From positions 1,695,501-1,759,500 of the forward strand of contig NZ_CP117437.1 of the NCBI RefSeq assembly GCF_030687535.1: DNA of 64,000 nucleotides. The letters are read 5' to 3'. Source of the DNA: Pseudomonas sp. FP2335 (lineage in GTDB: Bacteria; Pseudomonadota; Gammaproteobacteria; Pseudomonadales; Pseudomonadaceae). The notes below the pieces were generated by a model. That model was not told the DNA's origin. It did no database searches and worked only from the letters and a program-made list of their open reading frames with translations. Shown here piece after piece: positions 34,900 to 45,097 of the stretch. The translations under genes and the position numbers were made by a program. Every line of letters starts with the position of its first letter. Position 1 is the stretch's first letter.

Positions 34900-35421
34900 T
34901 CAGTCCAGCAGCCCCTCTGACAACCCCTTGGGCGCCAGCCAGATTCCCAGGTAAGCCTTCGCCAGTTCACGGTCGCGACTGCTGAACACCACCTGGCCAT
35001 TGATCTCCAGATTCAAGCCGCGCGCTGCTCGATAATCCAGCGCATACCGGTCGCCCCGACGGATGTCGCGAAAGTGGGCGTGCAGCCGGGCCACTGCGGG
35101 CTTCAAGCGCGCGTCGGCTTGCTGGCGCTCCAGCGTGCTATTGGCCGCCTTGATCACATCGCTGCGATCAATGTCGCGGTAGTAATACAGCTCAAGACGC
35201 AGGTCCTGTTGTTGATGCCAGGCGAGCTTCGCGCTGGTGTCAGGCGGGGCGTACAGGGCGGCTGCGTACACATCGGCCCAGAGGTAGGTGAGCACGGTCT
35301 GGTTTTTCAGGGTCAGCGCATGCGCCTGCACCGGAAAATCCGCTTGCCTGAGACGATCTGCCTCATTGGCTTGGGCTGTGGGCGCCAACATCAGCAATAG
35401 ACAAAAAAGCGCATGCCGCAT
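34900..35421 (-). CDS. Exported chalcone-isomerase-like protein
   Basis: A 173-residue secreted protein with signal peptide MRHALFCLLLMLAPTAQA. The rest fits the bacterial chalcone isomerase-like fold (YLWADVYAAALYAP, LRLELYYYRDIDRSDVIKAA, and C-terminal LAKAYLGIWLAP, where GIWL is typical). These proteins are periplasmic with unknown ligands and are not plant-type flavonoid enzymes. It is divergent from the apbE gene, with a 65-base gap, so the two may share control. The family call is from pattern memory. Confidence 0.8.
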   Translation of the reverse strand: MRHALFCLLLMLAPTAQANEADRLRQADFPVQAHALTLKNQTVLTYLWADVYAAALYAPPDTSAKLAWHQQQDLRLELYYYRDIDRSDVIKAANSTLERQQADARLKPAVARLHAHFRDIRRGDRYALDYRAARGLNLEINGQVVFSSRDRELAKAYLGIWLAPKGLSEGLLD

Positions 35422-35485
35422 AATGGCCAGTCCTGAAAGGGTGCGTGCCTACAGGTTAATTCAATTTGCGATGGCGACTGGATTT

Positions 35486-36496
35486 ATGGGTGATCTGCGA
35501 CAAGTGGTGATGATGGGGATGCTTGCCCTGCTGGCGGGATGCGGTGGCGAGACGCTGGAGCACTTTGAAGGCCCGACCATGGGCAGTACGTATTCGGTCC
35601 AGTACGTCAGAACGGCCCATACTCCGGCGCCGAAAGAGCTTCAACGCCAAGTGGAAAGTCTCTTGGATGAGGTTGACCGGCAAATGTCGACGTACCGCGG
35701 CGATTCGGACATCGAGCGCTTTAATGCCCTGCCGGCGCACAGTTGCCAGCCCATGCCCGAGCCGATCCTGCACTTGGTGCGCACCGGGGAGCAGTTGTCC
35801 CTGGCCAGTGACGGCGCGTTTGACCTGACGGTCGAGCCGTTGCTCAACCTGTGGGGCTTCGGCCCCCAGGCGCGTGAGCTGAAGGTGCCGGACGCGGCGA
35901 CGCTGGCGCAGGTCCGCCAGCGGGTTGGCCACCAGCACCTGCGCATCAACGGCGCGCAGTTGTGCAAGGACGCCGCCGTCGAGGTCGACTTCAACAGCAT
36001 CGCCGCCGGTTACGCAGTGGATCGCATCGCCGAGTTGTTGGTCGGACAGGGCATCCACCATTACCTCGCCGAAGCGACGGGCGAACTCAAGGCTGCCGGG
36101 CGCAAACCGGACGGCACACCCTGGCGCATCGCCCTGGAAGAGCCGCGTGACGATCAACGGGTCGCCGAAAGAATCATCGCCGTGGATGGCTTTGGTGTGT
36201 CCACGTCAGGTGACTATCGCAATTATTTCCAGCAGGATGGACAGCGTTATTCCCACACGCTGGATGCGCGCAGTGGTACGCCGATCAGGCATCGACTGGC
36301 GTCGGTGACGGTGTTGCATTCGTCGGCGCTGATGGCCGATGGGTTGTCGACGTTGCTGTTGGTGCTTGGGCCTGAACAGGCGTGGAACTACGCCGAACAA
36401 CAGCAGATCGCGGCGTTTTTTGTGCTGCGTGAGGGCGAAGGTTTCGTCACACGCAGTAACAAGGCATTCGAGCAACTGACGGCGCTGAAACCGTAA
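35486..36496 (+). CDS. apbE: FAD:protein FMN transferase (ApbE family) lipoprotein
   Basis: Transfers FMN from FAD onto a Thr of membrane flavoproteins such as NqrB/NqrC or RnfG in the periplasm. A lipoprotein signal (MMGMLALLAGC) shows export and lipid anchoring. Motifs: GPTMGSTYSVQY, IAAGYAVDRIAELL, GVSTSGDYRNYF and YSHTLDARSGTPI. Start ATG 35486 is one choice; 35471 (five residues longer) is equally possible, and neither has a strong ribosome site. In P. aeruginosa ApbE follows the nqr genes next to sthA; here no nqr gene is between gap and sthA, so its client lies elsewhere. Confidence 0.92.
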   Translation: MGDLRQVVMMGMLALLAGCGGETLEHFEGPTMGSTYSVQYVRTAHTPAPKELQRQVESLLDEVDRQMSTYRGDSDIERFNALPAHSCQPMPEPILHLVRTGEQLSLASDGAFDLTVEPLLNLWGFGPQARELKVPDAATLAQVRQRVGHQHLRINGAQLCKDAAVEVDFNSIAAGYAVDRIAELLVGQGIHHYLAEATGELKAAGRKPDGTPWRIALEEPRDDQRVAERIIAVDGFGVSTSGDYRNYFQQDGQRYSHTLDARSGTPIRHRLASVTVLHSSALMADGLSTLLLVLGPEQAWNYAEQQQIAAFFVLREGEGFVTRSNKAFEQLTALKP

Positions 36497-36684
36497 TCGG
36501 CAGCCTGTAGTAAAGGCAAGACTGGCCTACGACGCGACCAAGGGTTAATGTGCGCGGCGTTGAGCCTTATATAGACTGTGCCCCGGTTCACACACTTGAG
36601 CCAAATTGTCCTTCATGACCGCTGGCCGCGGCATGATTTAGCCCGGCGTCCAACCGTACGCCTGGCCTGTTCTGAGGAGTACGC

Positions 36685-38079
36685 ATGGCTGTCTACAACT
36701 ACGACGTGGTGGTACTGGGTTCCGGCCCGGCTGGAGAAGGTGCGGCGATGAACGCCGCGAAGGCAGGGCGCAAGGTGGCGATGGTCGATAGCCGTCGCCA
36801 GGTCGGCGGTAACTGCACCCACCTGGGTACCATCCCGTCCAAGGCGTTGCGTCACTCCGTACGCCAGATCATGCAGTTCAACACCAACCCGATGTTCCGG
36901 GCCATTGGTGAGCCGCGCTGGTTCTCGTTCCCGGACGTGCTGAAAAGCGCCGAGAAAGTCATCTCCAAGCAGGTCGCCTCGCGCACTGGCTACTACGCGC
37001 GCAACCGTGTCGACCTGTTCTTCGGTACCGGCAGTTTCGCCGATGAGCAAACCGTCGAAGTGGTCTGCTCCAATGGCGTGGTCGAAAAGCTGGTGGCCAA
37101 GCACATCATCATCGCCACGGGGTCGCGTCCGTATCGTCCGGCGGACATCGATTTCCACCACCCGCGTATCTACGATAGCGACACCATCCTGAGCCTGGGC
37201 CACACCCCGCGCAAACTGATCATCTACGGCGCCGGCGTGATCGGCTGTGAATACGCCTCGATCTTCAGCGGCCTGGGTGTGTTGGTGGAGCTGGTGGACA
37301 ACCGCGACCAGTTGCTGAGCTTCCTCGACTCGGAAATTTCCCAGGCGTTGAGCTACCACTTCAGCAACAACAACATCACCGTGCGCCACAACGAAGAGTA
37401 CGAGCGCGTCGAAGGCCTGGACAACGGCGTGATCCTGCACCTCAAGTCCGGCAAGAAGATCAAGGCCGACGCCTTGCTGTGGTGCAACGGCCGTACCGGC
37501 AACACCGACAAGCTGGGCATGGAAAACATCGGGGTCAAGGTCAACAGCCGTGGCCAGATCGAGGTGGACGAGAACTATCGCACCTGCGTGCCGAACATCT
37601 ACGGCGCCGGTGACGTGATCGGCTGGCCAAGCCTGGCCAGCGCCGCGCATGACCAGGGCCGTTCGGCCGCTGGCAGCATCGTCGACAATGGCAGCTGGCG
37701 TTATGTGAACGACGTGCCGACCGGGATCTACACGATTCCCGAGATCAGCTCGATCGGCAAGAACGAGCACGAACTGACCAAGGCCAAGGTGCCTTACGAA
37801 GTGGGCAAGGCGTTCTTCAAGAGCATGGCGCGTGCGCAGATCGCCGGTGAGCCCCAAGGCATGCTGAAGATCCTGTTCCACCGCGAAACCCTGGAAGTCC
37901 TCGGCGTGCATTGCTTCGGCTATCAGGCGTCGGAGATCGTGCACATCGGCCAGGCGATCATGAACCAGCCGGGCGAGCAGAATACCCTCAAGTATTTTGT
38001 GAACACGACGTTCAACTACCCGACCATGGCCGAAGCCTATCGGGTAGCCGCCTACGACGGTCTCAACCGGCTTTTTTGA
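36685..38079 (+). CDS. sthA: Soluble pyridine nucleotide transhydrogenase SthA
   Basis: FAD enzyme exchanging reducing equivalents between NADPH and NADH in the cytoplasm; 464 residues. It begins [20 protein letters not shown] (FAD loop), has [17 protein letters not shown] in which only one of the two redox Cys of related disulfide reductases is kept (normal for SthA), and an NAD loop [18 protein letters not shown]. The C-terminal dimer region is [24 protein letters not shown] precedes ATG 36685. It lies 188 bases after apbE, likely its own transcript. Confidence 0.97.
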   Translation: MAVYNYDVVVLGSGPAGEGAAMNAAKAGRKVAMVDSRRQVGGNCTHLGTIPSKALRHSVRQIMQFNTNPMFRAIGEPRWFSFPDVLKSAEKVISKQVASRTGYYARNRVDLFFGTGSFADEQTVEVVCSNGVVEKLVAKHIIIATGSRPYRPADIDFHHPRIYDSDTILSLGHTPRKLIIYGAGVIGCEYASIFSGLGVLVELVDNRDQLLSFLDSEISQALSYHFSNNNITVRHNEEYERVEGLDNGVILHLKSGKKIKADALLWCNGRTGNTDKLGMENIGVKVNSRGQIEVDENYRTCVPNIYGAGDVIGWPSLASAAHDQGRSAAGSIVDNGSWRYVNDVPTGIYTIPEISSIGKNEHELTKAKVPYEVGKAFFKSMARAQIAGEPQGMLKILFHRETLEVLGVHCFGYQASEIVHIGQAIMNQPGEQNTLKYFVNTTFNYPTMAEAYRVAAYDGLNRLF

Positions 38080-38121
38080 GCGGCTCCGGCCGGTGGCCTG
38101 AGCCGGCCGGGGAGACCGATT

Positions 38122-38844
38122 TCAGTAATTCCCGAGGGTGGCAGTGGCCAAACCGGGAAAGTCTGTAATCAGGCTATCTACGCCGAAGTCGGCGAGCCTG
38201 CGCATCAGCGCAGGTTCGTTGACCGTCCACACGGATACATGCAGGCCCTGGCGCTGGGCTTTTTCCAGACGCTCGGGGGTGCACAACGTCCAGTTCAACG
38301 CCAGAATCTCACAGCCGTAGTTCTGCGCGACCTTCAGCGGGTCGAGCCAGGCGTATTCGGCCACCAGGCCGCGTGACAGATCCGGGGTGAGTTCTACCGC
38401 AGCTTTCAGTACTTCCCGCGAACTTGAGGTCACGGTGACCTTGTCCATCAGGCCGAAACGTACGGCCATCTCACGAATTGCCAGTACGGTGGTGGCCGCG
38501 CGGGTGCGCGAAGCGCTTTTGACTTCCAGTTGCCAGTGATCGAAGTCGCATTTTTCGAACAGTTCTTCCAGGCGCGGGATCGGGCAAGGCGTGATCCAGC
38601 CCGGGCCGCCCTTGCGCGCGTCCATCTTCACCAGGTCCGCCGCCGAGTATTCGACGACTTTGCCGCGCCGGTCGGCGGTGCGCTTGAGGGTAGGGTCGTG
38701 GATGACCATCAACTCGCCGTCCATGGACAGGTGCAGATCCAGTTCACAACGGCGCACGCCGTGCTTGAGGCATTCCTGAAAGCTGGTCAGGGTGTTTTCC
38801 GGTGCTTCGCCTTTGGCACCGCGGTGGCCGTAAATCAGGGTCAC
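38122..38844 (-). CDS. Glycerophosphodiester phosphodiesterase (UgpQ-like)
   Basis: A 240-residue cytoplasmic enzyme (no signal peptide) hydrolysing glycerophosphodiesters to glycerol 3-phosphate and an alcohol. The TIM-barrel motifs are YGHRGAKGEAPENTLTSF (catalytic His and Glu) and CELDLHLSMDGELMVIHD (Glu, Asp, His), and the C-terminus ends VDSLITDFP. It is convergent with sthA, with 42 bases between stops. Confidence 0.93.
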   Translation of the reverse strand: MTLIYGHRGAKGEAPENTLTSFQECLKHGVRRCELDLHLSMDGELMVIHDPTLKRTADRRGKVVEYSAADLVKMDARKGGPGWITPCPIPRLEELFEKCDFDHWQLEVKSASRTRAATTVLAIREMAVRFGLMDKVTVTSSSREVLKAAVELTPDLSRGLVAEYAWLDPLKVAQNYGCEILALNWTLCTPERLEKAQRQGLHVSVWTVNEPALMRRLADFGVDSLITDFPGLATATLGNY

Positions 38845-38888
38845 AATTGCTCCTTTGCGCCAGCTGTACTGGCGGGGTGAATAGGGAT

Positions 38889-39473
38889 TCAGGTGTCTTG
38901 GGCGTCGCTTTGTTCCCGCGCCAGTCGGCGTTCCTGGGCTTGTTTTTGCAGGATGTAGCGGGCGAGCAGTTGGCGTTGGGCGTCGGTCATGGATTCGAAT
39001 TCGGTGCCGATGTCAAAACCTGCGCCCTTGGGATCGCAATGGGTCACCCGCGCACGCAGCAGCAGGCCGAGCGCCTGGGGCATCAGCACCAGCTTGACCG
39101 CCAGGTGTGCGCCGGGGACGAGCGGGGTGGGGTGCTGGAAGTCGATGCCGCCTTCGGAAATGATCACCGGCTGCGGCTCGCCAACCGCACTGCGCAGGCT
39201 TTGCGCCATGACCTGGCTGAGCAGGTCCAGGCGCTTGTTCTGCACTTTGAGGAAGGCGGCCAGGCTGCGATCTTTCTCGCTGATCTGGCGTAGCAGGTGT
39301 TGGGCTTCGAATTCGCTCAGGTGCAGTTCGCTGAGCAGATTGAACAGCGGTGACTCATCCTGCAACACTTCCTTGCTCGCCGCTTCAGGGGCGGACAGGG
39401 TTTTGATTTGAAGTGCGATCATGTCGTCGATACGGTAGTATTCGCGGCGCTCTTCTTCATCTAATGTCGACAT
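38889..39473 (-). CDS. PilZ-like protein, 194 aa
   Basis: A soluble 194-residue protein. It starts EEERREYYRIDDMIALQI, resembling the RxxxR arm of PilZ domains, and later has VIISEGGIDFQHPTPLVPGAHLAVKL, the position of the (D/N)xSxxG motif, with the Asp/Asn replaced. About 70 helical residues lie between the two (LLSELHLSEFEAQHLLRQIS), which is unusual. It may bind c-di-GMP poorly or not at all. It lies 44 bases upstream of the phosphodiesterase gene on the same strand and divergent from lolC. Confidence 0.8.
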   Translation of the reverse strand: MSTLDEEERREYYRIDDMIALQIKTLSAPEAASKEVLQDESPLFNLLSELHLSEFEAQHLLRQISEKDRSLAAFLKVQNKRLDLLSQVMAQSLRSAVGEPQPVIISEGGIDFQHPTPLVPGAHLAVKLVLMPQALGLLLRARVTHCDPKGAGFDIGTEFESMTDAQRQLLARYILQKQAQERRLAREQSDAQDT

Positions 39474-39567
39474 GGCGAACCCCAGCTAGCGTTAATGGTC
39501 TGAGTGTAAAGCTGCTTACCAGACCCCGCCACCGGGACGTCTTCTTTTCCTCCGAACAAGCCCCGAC

Positions 39568-40818
39568 ATGTTCAGACCTCTCTTCGTATTTATCGGCACG
39601 CGTTATACCCGTGCAAAGCGTCGCAATCATTTTGTGTCGTTCATTTCCTTGACCTCGATGATCGGGCTCGCCTTGGGCGTGGTCGTGATGATCGTGGTGC
39701 TGTCGGTGATGAACGGCTTCGATCATGAGATGCGTACCCGCGTGCTGGGCATGGTGCCCCACGCGACCATCGAGGGCGACGCGCCCATCAGTGACTGGCA
39801 AAGCCTGGCCGACAAGGTCAAGCAGAACCCCAAGGTAGTGGCCGTCGCGCCGTTTACCCAGATGCAGGGGTTGCTGACCAATGACGGCAAGGTGCAGAAG
39901 ATCCTGCTCAATGCCATCGATCCGGCCCAGGAGCGCAACGTCTCGATCATCGACAAGTTCATGTTGTCGGGCAAACTCGATGACCTGGCGCCGGGTGAAT
40001 TCGGCATTGTGATCGGCGACAAGGCGGCGGCCAAGCTCGGCGTTAACCTGGGTGACAAGCTGACCTTCGTCGCCCCGGAAGTCACCGTGACCCCGGCAGG
40101 CATGTTCCCGCGCATGAAGCGCTTTACCGTGGTCGGCACCTTCCACGTCGGCGCCGGCGAGATCGACGGCTACCTCGGCTTGACCAACCTCACCGACCTG
40201 GCGCGCCTGCATCGCTGGAAGCCGGATCAGGTGCAGGGCCTGCGTCTCAAGTTCAACGACCTGTTCGACGCCCCGCGTACCTCGTGGGAAATCGCTCAGC
40301 ACCTGGGTGAAAGCCAGTACTACGCCCGCGACTGGACGCGTACCCACGGCAACCTGTACCAGGCCATCCGCATGGAAAAAGCCATGATCGGCCTGCTGTT
40401 GCTGCTGATCGTCGCCGTGGCCGCGTTCAATATTATCTCCACGCTGGTGATGGTGGTGAACGACAAGAAGGGCGACATCGCCATTCTGCGCACCCTGGGT
40501 GCCACGCCCGGGCAGATCATGGCGATCTTCATGGTGCAGGGCACGGTGATCGGCGTGGTCGGCACCTTGATCGGTACCGCCGTCGGGATTTTGGCCGCGC
40601 TCAACGTCAGCGCCGCCATCGCCGGCCTTGAAACCTTGATCGGCCACAAATTCCTCAACGCCGACGTCTATTTCATCGATTACTTGCCGTCCCAGGTGCA
40701 GGCCCAGGACGTGTTGATGGTGGGCGGCGCCGCGTTGGTATTGAGCTTCCTTGCCACCCTGTATCCAGCCTGGCGCGCGGCACGTACCCAGCCAGCACAG
40801 GCCTTACGTTATGAGTGA
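39568..40818 (+). CDS. lolC: Lipoprotein-releasing ABC permease LolC
   Basis: Inner-membrane subunit of LolCDE, which extracts outer-membrane lipoproteins and passes them to LolA. It is 416 residues with four membrane helices: one near residues 25-48 (after [17 protein letters not shown]) and three in the C-terminal part ([19 protein letters not shown] onward), plus a large periplasmic MacB-like domain. The Hook-like region lies in the periplasmic domain. It overlaps the lolD frame and is followed by lolE, a close paralogue. N-terminal [20 protein letters not shown] is nearly identical in lolE. Confidence 0.94.
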   Translation: MFRPLFVFIGTRYTRAKRRNHFVSFISLTSMIGLALGVVVMIVVLSVMNGFDHEMRTRVLGMVPHATIEGDAPISDWQSLADKVKQNPKVVAVAPFTQMQGLLTNDGKVQKILLNAIDPAQERNVSIIDKFMLSGKLDDLAPGEFGIVIGDKAAAKLGVNLGDKLTFVAPEVTVTPAGMFPRMKRFTVVGTFHVGAGEIDGYLGLTNLTDLARLHRWKPDQVQGLRLKFNDLFDAPRTSWEIAQHLGESQYYARDWTRTHGNLYQAIRMEKAMIGLLLLLIVAVAAFNIISTLVMVVNDKKGDIAILRTLGATPGQIMAIFMVQGTVIGVVGTLIGTAVGILAALNVSAAIAGLETLIGHKFLNADVYFIDYLPSQVQAQDVLMVGGAALVLSFLATLYPAWRAARTQPAQALRYE

Positions 40819-40825
40819 ATCGGGC

Positions 40826-41509
40826 ATGAGTGAAAAAGCAATCTTGAGCTGCCGCAACCTGGGCAAGTCCTACGAGGAAGGCCCGGAGTCGGTGGTGGTG
40901 CTGTCGAACCTGCAACTGGAACTGCATCCTGGCGAGCGCGTGGCGATTGTCGGCAGTTCCGGCTCCGGCAAAAGTACCCTGCTGAACCTGTTGGGCGGCC
41001 TCGATACGCCGTCCCAGGGCAGCGTCTGGCTGGCCGGCGAAGAACTTTCGGCCCTCGGTGAAAAGGCTCGTGGCCAACTGCGCAACCGTTCCCTCGGTTT
41101 TGTGTACCAGTTCCACCACCTGCTGCCGGAGTTCACCGCCCTGGAAAACGTGTGCATGCCGCTGCTGATCGGCAAGACCGCGATCCCGGAAGCCCGCCAG
41201 CGCGCCCAAGCCTTGTTGGAGCGCGTCGGCCTCGGCCATCGCCTGGAGCACAAGCCGGCCGAGCTGTCCGGTGGTGAGCGCCAGCGCGTGGCCATCGCCC
41301 GCGCCCTGGTGAACAACCCGGGCCTGGTGATGCTCGACGAGCCGACCGGCAACCTCGACTCCCACACCGCCCAGGGCATCAAGGACTTGATGCTGGAACT
41401 GAGCACCCAGATGCGCACTGCGTTCCTGGTGGTGACCCATGATATGAGCATGGCCCGCCAGATGGACCGTGTGCTGCACCTGCAGGAAGGTCATCTGGTC
41501 GCCATCTGA
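40826..41509 (+). CDS. lolD: Lipoprotein-releasing ABC ATPase LolD
   Basis: Cytoplasmic ATPase driving LolCE. Walker [18 protein letters not shown]-loop [18 protein letters not shown], signature [15 protein letters not shown] and Walker [13 protein letters not shown] are intact. Start ATG 40826 gives 227 residues, the family length; an in-frame ATG at 40811 (five residues longer) overlaps the lolC stop by 8 bases and could also be used. Either way lolC-lolD are translationally close, an operon with lolE. Confidence 0.95.
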   Translation: MSEKAILSCRNLGKSYEEGPESVVVLSNLQLELHPGERVAIVGSSGSGKSTLLNLLGGLDTPSQGSVWLAGEELSALGEKARGQLRNRSLGFVYQFHHLLPEFTALENVCMPLLIGKTAIPEARQRAQALLERVGLGHRLEHKPAELSGGERQRVAIARALVNNPGLVMLDEPTGNLDSHTAQGIKDLMLELSTQMRTAFLVVTHDMSMARQMDRVLHLQEGHLVAI

Positions 41510-41567
41510 CCTGTTTCAAGCCCGGTGTCCTACATCGGGTTTTCTATTTTTCCAACGGTGCCCGCGA

Positions 41568-42812
41568 ATGTTCAGACCGTTATCGATTTTCATCGGCACG
41601 CGCTATACCCGCGCCAAGCGCCGCAACCGTTTTGTTTCGTTTATCTCGATGACCTCGATGATCGGCCTCGCCCTGGGCGTGCTGGCGATGATCGTGGTGT
41701 TGTCGGTAATGAACGGCTTTCAGCGTGAAATGAGCTCGCGCATCCTTGGCATGGTGCCCCACGCCACCATCGTCGGCGTGAACCCGATTGACGACTGGCA
41801 GCCGCTGGCTGCCGCTGCGATGAAGAATCCCGAGGTGACTGCCGCAGTACCGTTCACGCAAATGGATGGCATGTTCTCCTACAAGGGCGCCATGCAGCCG
41901 ATTGAAATCAGCGGCGTCGACCCGGCCCAGGAAGGCAAGGTGTCGATCGTGGCCCAGCACATCGTGCAGGGCAAACTGGATGACCTGAAACCCGGCGAGT
42001 TCGGTGTGGTGGTCGGCGAAATCACCGCACGGCGCTTTCGCTTGAACGTGGGTGACAAGCTGACCCTGATCGTGCCGGAAATCAGCAGCGCGCCGGGGGG
42101 CATCACCCCGCGCATGCAGCGCTTGAATGTGGTTGGCATCTTCAAGGTCGGCGCCGAGCTGGATGGCTCCATGGCGTTGATCCACATGGCTGACGCGGCA
42201 GAAATCCAGCATTGGCAGCCGAACCAGGTGCAGAGCGTGCGCCTGGCGGTGAAGGACCTGTACGCCGCCCCCAAAGTCTCGGCCGATATTGCCGCTAGCC
42301 TGGGCGCGGCTTACAAGGCGGATGACTGGACCCACACCCAGGGCAGCCTGTTCAGCGCGATGAAGATGGAAAAGACCATGATCGGCTTGTTGCTGCTGAT
42401 GATCGTCGCGGTGGCGGCGTTCAACATCATCGCGACCTTGATCATGGTGGTGAACGACAAGGGCGCCGACATCGCAATTCTGCGCACCATCGGCGCCACG
42501 CCACGCCAGATCATGGCGATCTTCATGGTGCAGGGCACGGTGATCGGCATCGTCGGCACGTTGATTGGCGGTGTGCTGGGGGTGATTGCGGCCCTGAACG
42601 TGAGTGAGCTGGTGGGCTGGGTCGAGCGGGTGACGGGGCAGCATATCTTCAGCTCAGACGTGTACTTCGTCAGTAACCTGCCCTCGGAGCTGCAAGGCGG
42701 CGATGTGCTGCTGATTTGTACGGCAGGGTTTGTGTTGAGCTTTTTGGCGACGCTGTACCCGGCGTATCGGGCGGCGAAGATTGAGCCGGCGCATGCCCTG
42801 AGATACTCGTAG
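41568..42812 (+). CDS. lolE: Lipoprotein-releasing ABC permease LolE (LolC paralogue)
   Basis: Second permease subunit of LolCDE, 414 residues. The first 55 residues and the three C-terminal helices are almost the same as in LolC ([42 protein letters not shown]), while the periplasmic domain differs, pointing to tandem duplication around lolD. Start ATG 41568 mirrors the LolC start. It lies 58 bases after lolD. A reversed REPIN follows. Confidence 0.94.
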   Translation: MFRPLSIFIGTRYTRAKRRNRFVSFISMTSMIGLALGVLAMIVVLSVMNGFQREMSSRILGMVPHATIVGVNPIDDWQPLAAAAMKNPEVTAAVPFTQMDGMFSYKGAMQPIEISGVDPAQEGKVSIVAQHIVQGKLDDLKPGEFGVVVGEITARRFRLNVGDKLTLIVPEISSAPGGITPRMQRLNVVGIFKVGAELDGSMALIHMADAAEIQHWQPNQVQSVRLAVKDLYAAPKVSADIAASLGAAYKADDWTHTQGSLFSAMKMEKTMIGLLLLMIVAVAAFNIIATLIMVVNDKGADIAILRTIGATPRQIMAIFMVQGTVIGIVGTLIGGVLGVIAALNVSELVGWVERVTGQHIFSSDVYFVSNLPSELQGGDVLLICTAGFVLSFLATLYPAYRAAKIEPAHALRYS

Positions 42813-42822
42813 TTTTTAAGAC

Positions 42823-42902
42823 CGTCTTCGCGAGCAAGCCCGCTTCCACATTTTGAGTTGTGAATACATTCAAATGTGGGAGCGGGCTTGCTCGCGAAGC
42901 GG
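42823..42902. repeat. REPIN, GTGGGAGC family (copy 6, reversed order)
   Basis: TTCGCGAGCAAGCCCGCTTC at 42826 and AAATGTGGGAGCGGGCTTGC at 42872, complement unit first. It lies between convergent lolE and the sensor kinase gene. Confidence 0.86.
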
Positions 42903-42917
42903 CCGGCACCGCCTGCA

Positions 42918-44264
42918 TCAATCCGGCTGTGGCAGCTCAACCACAAACCTGGTCCACCCCGGCCCGGACTCACAGAAAATCCGCCCCCCATGCGCCCGCA
43001 CAATCGACTGGGTAATCGCCAGCCCCAGCCCCGCATGCTCGCTGCTGCCCTCGCGCCGCGCCGGGTCAGCCCGGTAGAAGCGGTCAAACAGCTTTGGTAG
43101 CAACTGCGGTGCAATGCCTTCCCCGGTGTTCTCGACAGTCAGCCGCACCCCGTCCTCGATCCGTACCCGCACTTCTCCGCCTGTCGGGGTGAACCGCAGC
43201 GCGTTATCCAGCAGGTTCGACAGCGCCCGACGCAGCATCCCACGATCCCCGGTGATGTGGGCCGTGCCTTCGCGCGTCAGGCTGATCTGCGCGTCTTCCG
43301 CCAGCAACGCAAAAAACTCCAGCAGGGCATCCACTTCGTCCGCCAGTGCCAGCGGTTCGCGCCTGGGCATCAGCAAACCGTGGTCCGCCTTGGCCAAATA
43401 CAACATGTCGTTCACGAGCTGTGCCATCCATTGCAGCTCTTCCAGGTTGCTGTGCAGGGCCTCGCGATAATCCTCTAGCGGGCGTGGCTGGGTGAGGATG
43501 ACCTGGGTCTGGGTCAGCAGGTTTGACAGCGGCGTGCGCAGTTCATGGGCGATGTCGGCGGAGAACGCCGAGAGGCGCTGGAACGCGTCGTCCAGGCGGC
43601 CGAGCATGGCATTGAAGGCTTGGGCCAACTCGGCCAGTTCCGCCGGCATTTGTTCCTGGGGCAGGCGCTGGGTCAGGGAGTGGGCGGAAACGCCCGCCGC
43701 CACTTCCCCCATGCGCCGCAGTGGCCGCAAGCCACTGCGTGCCGCCCACGCGCCGAGCAGTGCGGTGGCGAGTGCCGAAAGGCCGACGGTGAGCCAGATC
43801 AAATGCTGCATGCGTTGCAGGAAGTGCTGGTGGTGGGTGATGTCGAGCATCAGGCTCAGTTGCGCCGAGCCCGGTTGACCGGCGCTCAGCGGCGCGTTGT
43901 AGACACGGTAATCGGTGCCGGCGTGTTGCAGGCGATGCAGGCCCGGGGATTCGGGTAGCGTGACCCCCGGCGCACCATCAAACCAGCGTTGGCCGGCAGC
44001 GCTGATGCGCAGGGTCAGGTCGGGTTGGTGATCGAGTTCAGTGCGCAATTGCGCTTCGCGCTGGCTGAATAGCTGCGGCGTGTCGACCCCCTGCAAGGTA
44101 CTGCGCAGGGCTCCCAGCCTGGTTTCGAGCAGTTGCTGATCCAGTTCGATGAAGTGCGCCTCGCTGGCGCGGTTGAACAACACGCCGGCGAGCAACGAGA
44201 CCACCGCCGTGCACGCGGCAAACAGCAGCGCCAGGCGGCTGGCCAGGGACAGGCGCTTGATCAA
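42918..44264 (-). CDS. Heavy-metal sensor histidine kinase (CusS/CopS-like)
   Basis: Inner-membrane kinase of 448 residues: a first helix ([22 protein letters not shown]), a periplasmic sensor of about 130 residues, a second helix ([20 protein letters not shown]), HAMP, an H-box [17 protein letters not shown]-box NLLDNALRF and G boxes ENTGEGIAP and HAGLGLAI. The best start is TTG 44264: GGAG lies 8 bases before it and the TTG overlaps the regulator's TGA stop. Partner is the regulator just upstream; the divergent cupredoxin gene and the operator point to copper. Confidence 0.9.
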   Translation of the reverse strand: MIKRLSLASRLALLFAACTAVVSLLAGVLFNRASEAHFIELDQQLLETRLGALRSTLQGVDTPQLFSQREAQLRTELDHQPDLTLRISAAGQRWFDGAPGVTLPESPGLHRLQHAGTDYRVYNAPLSAGQPGSAQLSLMLDITHHQHFLQRMQHLIWLTVGLSALATALLGAWAARSGLRPLRRMGEVAAGVSAHSLTQRLPQEQMPAELAELAQAFNAMLGRLDDAFQRLSAFSADIAHELRTPLSNLLTQTQVILTQPRPLEDYREALHSNLEELQWMAQLVNDMLYLAKADHGLLMPRREPLALADEVDALLEFFALLAEDAQISLTREGTAHITGDRGMLRRALSNLLDNALRFTPTGGEVRVRIEDGVRLTVENTGEGIAPQLLPKLFDRFYRADPARREGSSEHAGLGLAITQSIVRAHGGRIFCESGPGWTRFVVELPQPD

Positions 44265-44941
44265 TTGACACGCTCCTCCAGCACATAACCCATGCCGCGC
44301 ACCGTGTGGATCAGTTTGTTGGGGAAGTTGTCGTCGACTTTCAGGCGCAGGCGGCGGATCGCCACTTCGATGATGTTGGTGTCGCTGTCGAAGTTCATGT
44401 CCCACACTTGTGAGGCAATCAGTGATTTTGGCAATACTTCGCCCTGGCGGCGCAGCAGCAGTTCCAGCAGGGAGAACTCCTTGGCGGTGAGGTCGATGCG
44501 CTGGCCATCCCGCTCGACGCGGCGGCGGATCAGGTCCAGGCGCAAGTCGGCCAGTTGCAGGGCGGTTTCCTGCGGCGAACTGCTACCGCGGCGCAGCAGG
44601 CTGCGTACCCGGGCCAGCAGTTCGGAAAAGGCGAAGGGTTTGACCAGATAATCGTCGGCGCCGAGCTCCAGGCCATGCACGCGGTCTTCCACGGCGTCGC
44701 GAGCGGTGAGAAACAGCACCGGAATGTCCAGGCCAGCGCTGCGTACCGCTTGCAGGATTTGCCAGCCGTCGCGCCCCGGCAGCATCACGTCGAGGATTAG
44801 CAGATCATAGTCGCCGGTCAGTGCCAGGTGCTGGCCGCTGGTGCCGTCGGCCACCAGTTCGGTGGTGAAGCCGGCCTCGGCCAGGCCCTGGCGCAGGTAA
44901 TGGCCGGTTTTCGGTTGGTCTTCGACAATCAGCAATTTCAT
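44261..44941 (-). CDS. Heavy-metal response regulator (CusR/CopR-like)
   Basis: OmpR-type regulator of 226 residues. The receiver domain has phospho-acceptor Asp51 ([14 protein letters not shown]) and the switch Lys in [17 protein letters not shown]; the winged-helix DNA-binding domain ends with [17 protein letters not shown] and [15 protein letters not shown], strongly of the CusR/CopR/IrlR type. It is translationally coupled to the kinase gene (4-base overlap of TGA and TTG). It is divergent from the cupredoxin gene, with a CusR-like box in the gap. Confidence 0.93.
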   Translation of the reverse strand: MKLLIVEDQPKTGHYLRQGLAEAGFTTELVADGTSGQHLALTGDYDLLILDVMLPGRDGWQILQAVRSAGLDIPVLFLTARDAVEDRVHGLELGADDYLVKPFAFSELLARVRSLLRRGSSSPQETALQLADLRLDLIRRRVERDGQRIDLTAKEFSLLELLLRRQGEVLPKSLIASQVWDMNFDSDTNIIEVAIRRLRLKVDDNFPNKLIHTVRGMGYVLEERVN

Positions 44942-45006
44942 GGGCGGCTCTTGGTTGCGGTGCACGAGGCGCTTTATACCGTGGGTTACGGGATCAGGGC
45001 GCAACC

Positions 45007-45020
45007 TGACAAAGTTGTAA
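45007..45020. promoter_or_regulatory. CusR-like copper box
   Basis: TGACAAAGTTGTAA matches the core of the E. coli CusR operator (TGACAANNTTGTCAT) except for two bases at the end. It lies between the regulator gene start (44941) and the cupredoxin start (45098), 66 and 78 bases away, so a bound regulator could serve both promoters. Confidence 0.65.
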
Positions 45021-45097
45021 TCTAGCAGTCAGCTGTCTGGCAGCGGCCTCATCTTAGAGTGCTGTCCAAGCGGGTTACACATTTTTGGAGAGTTGAG

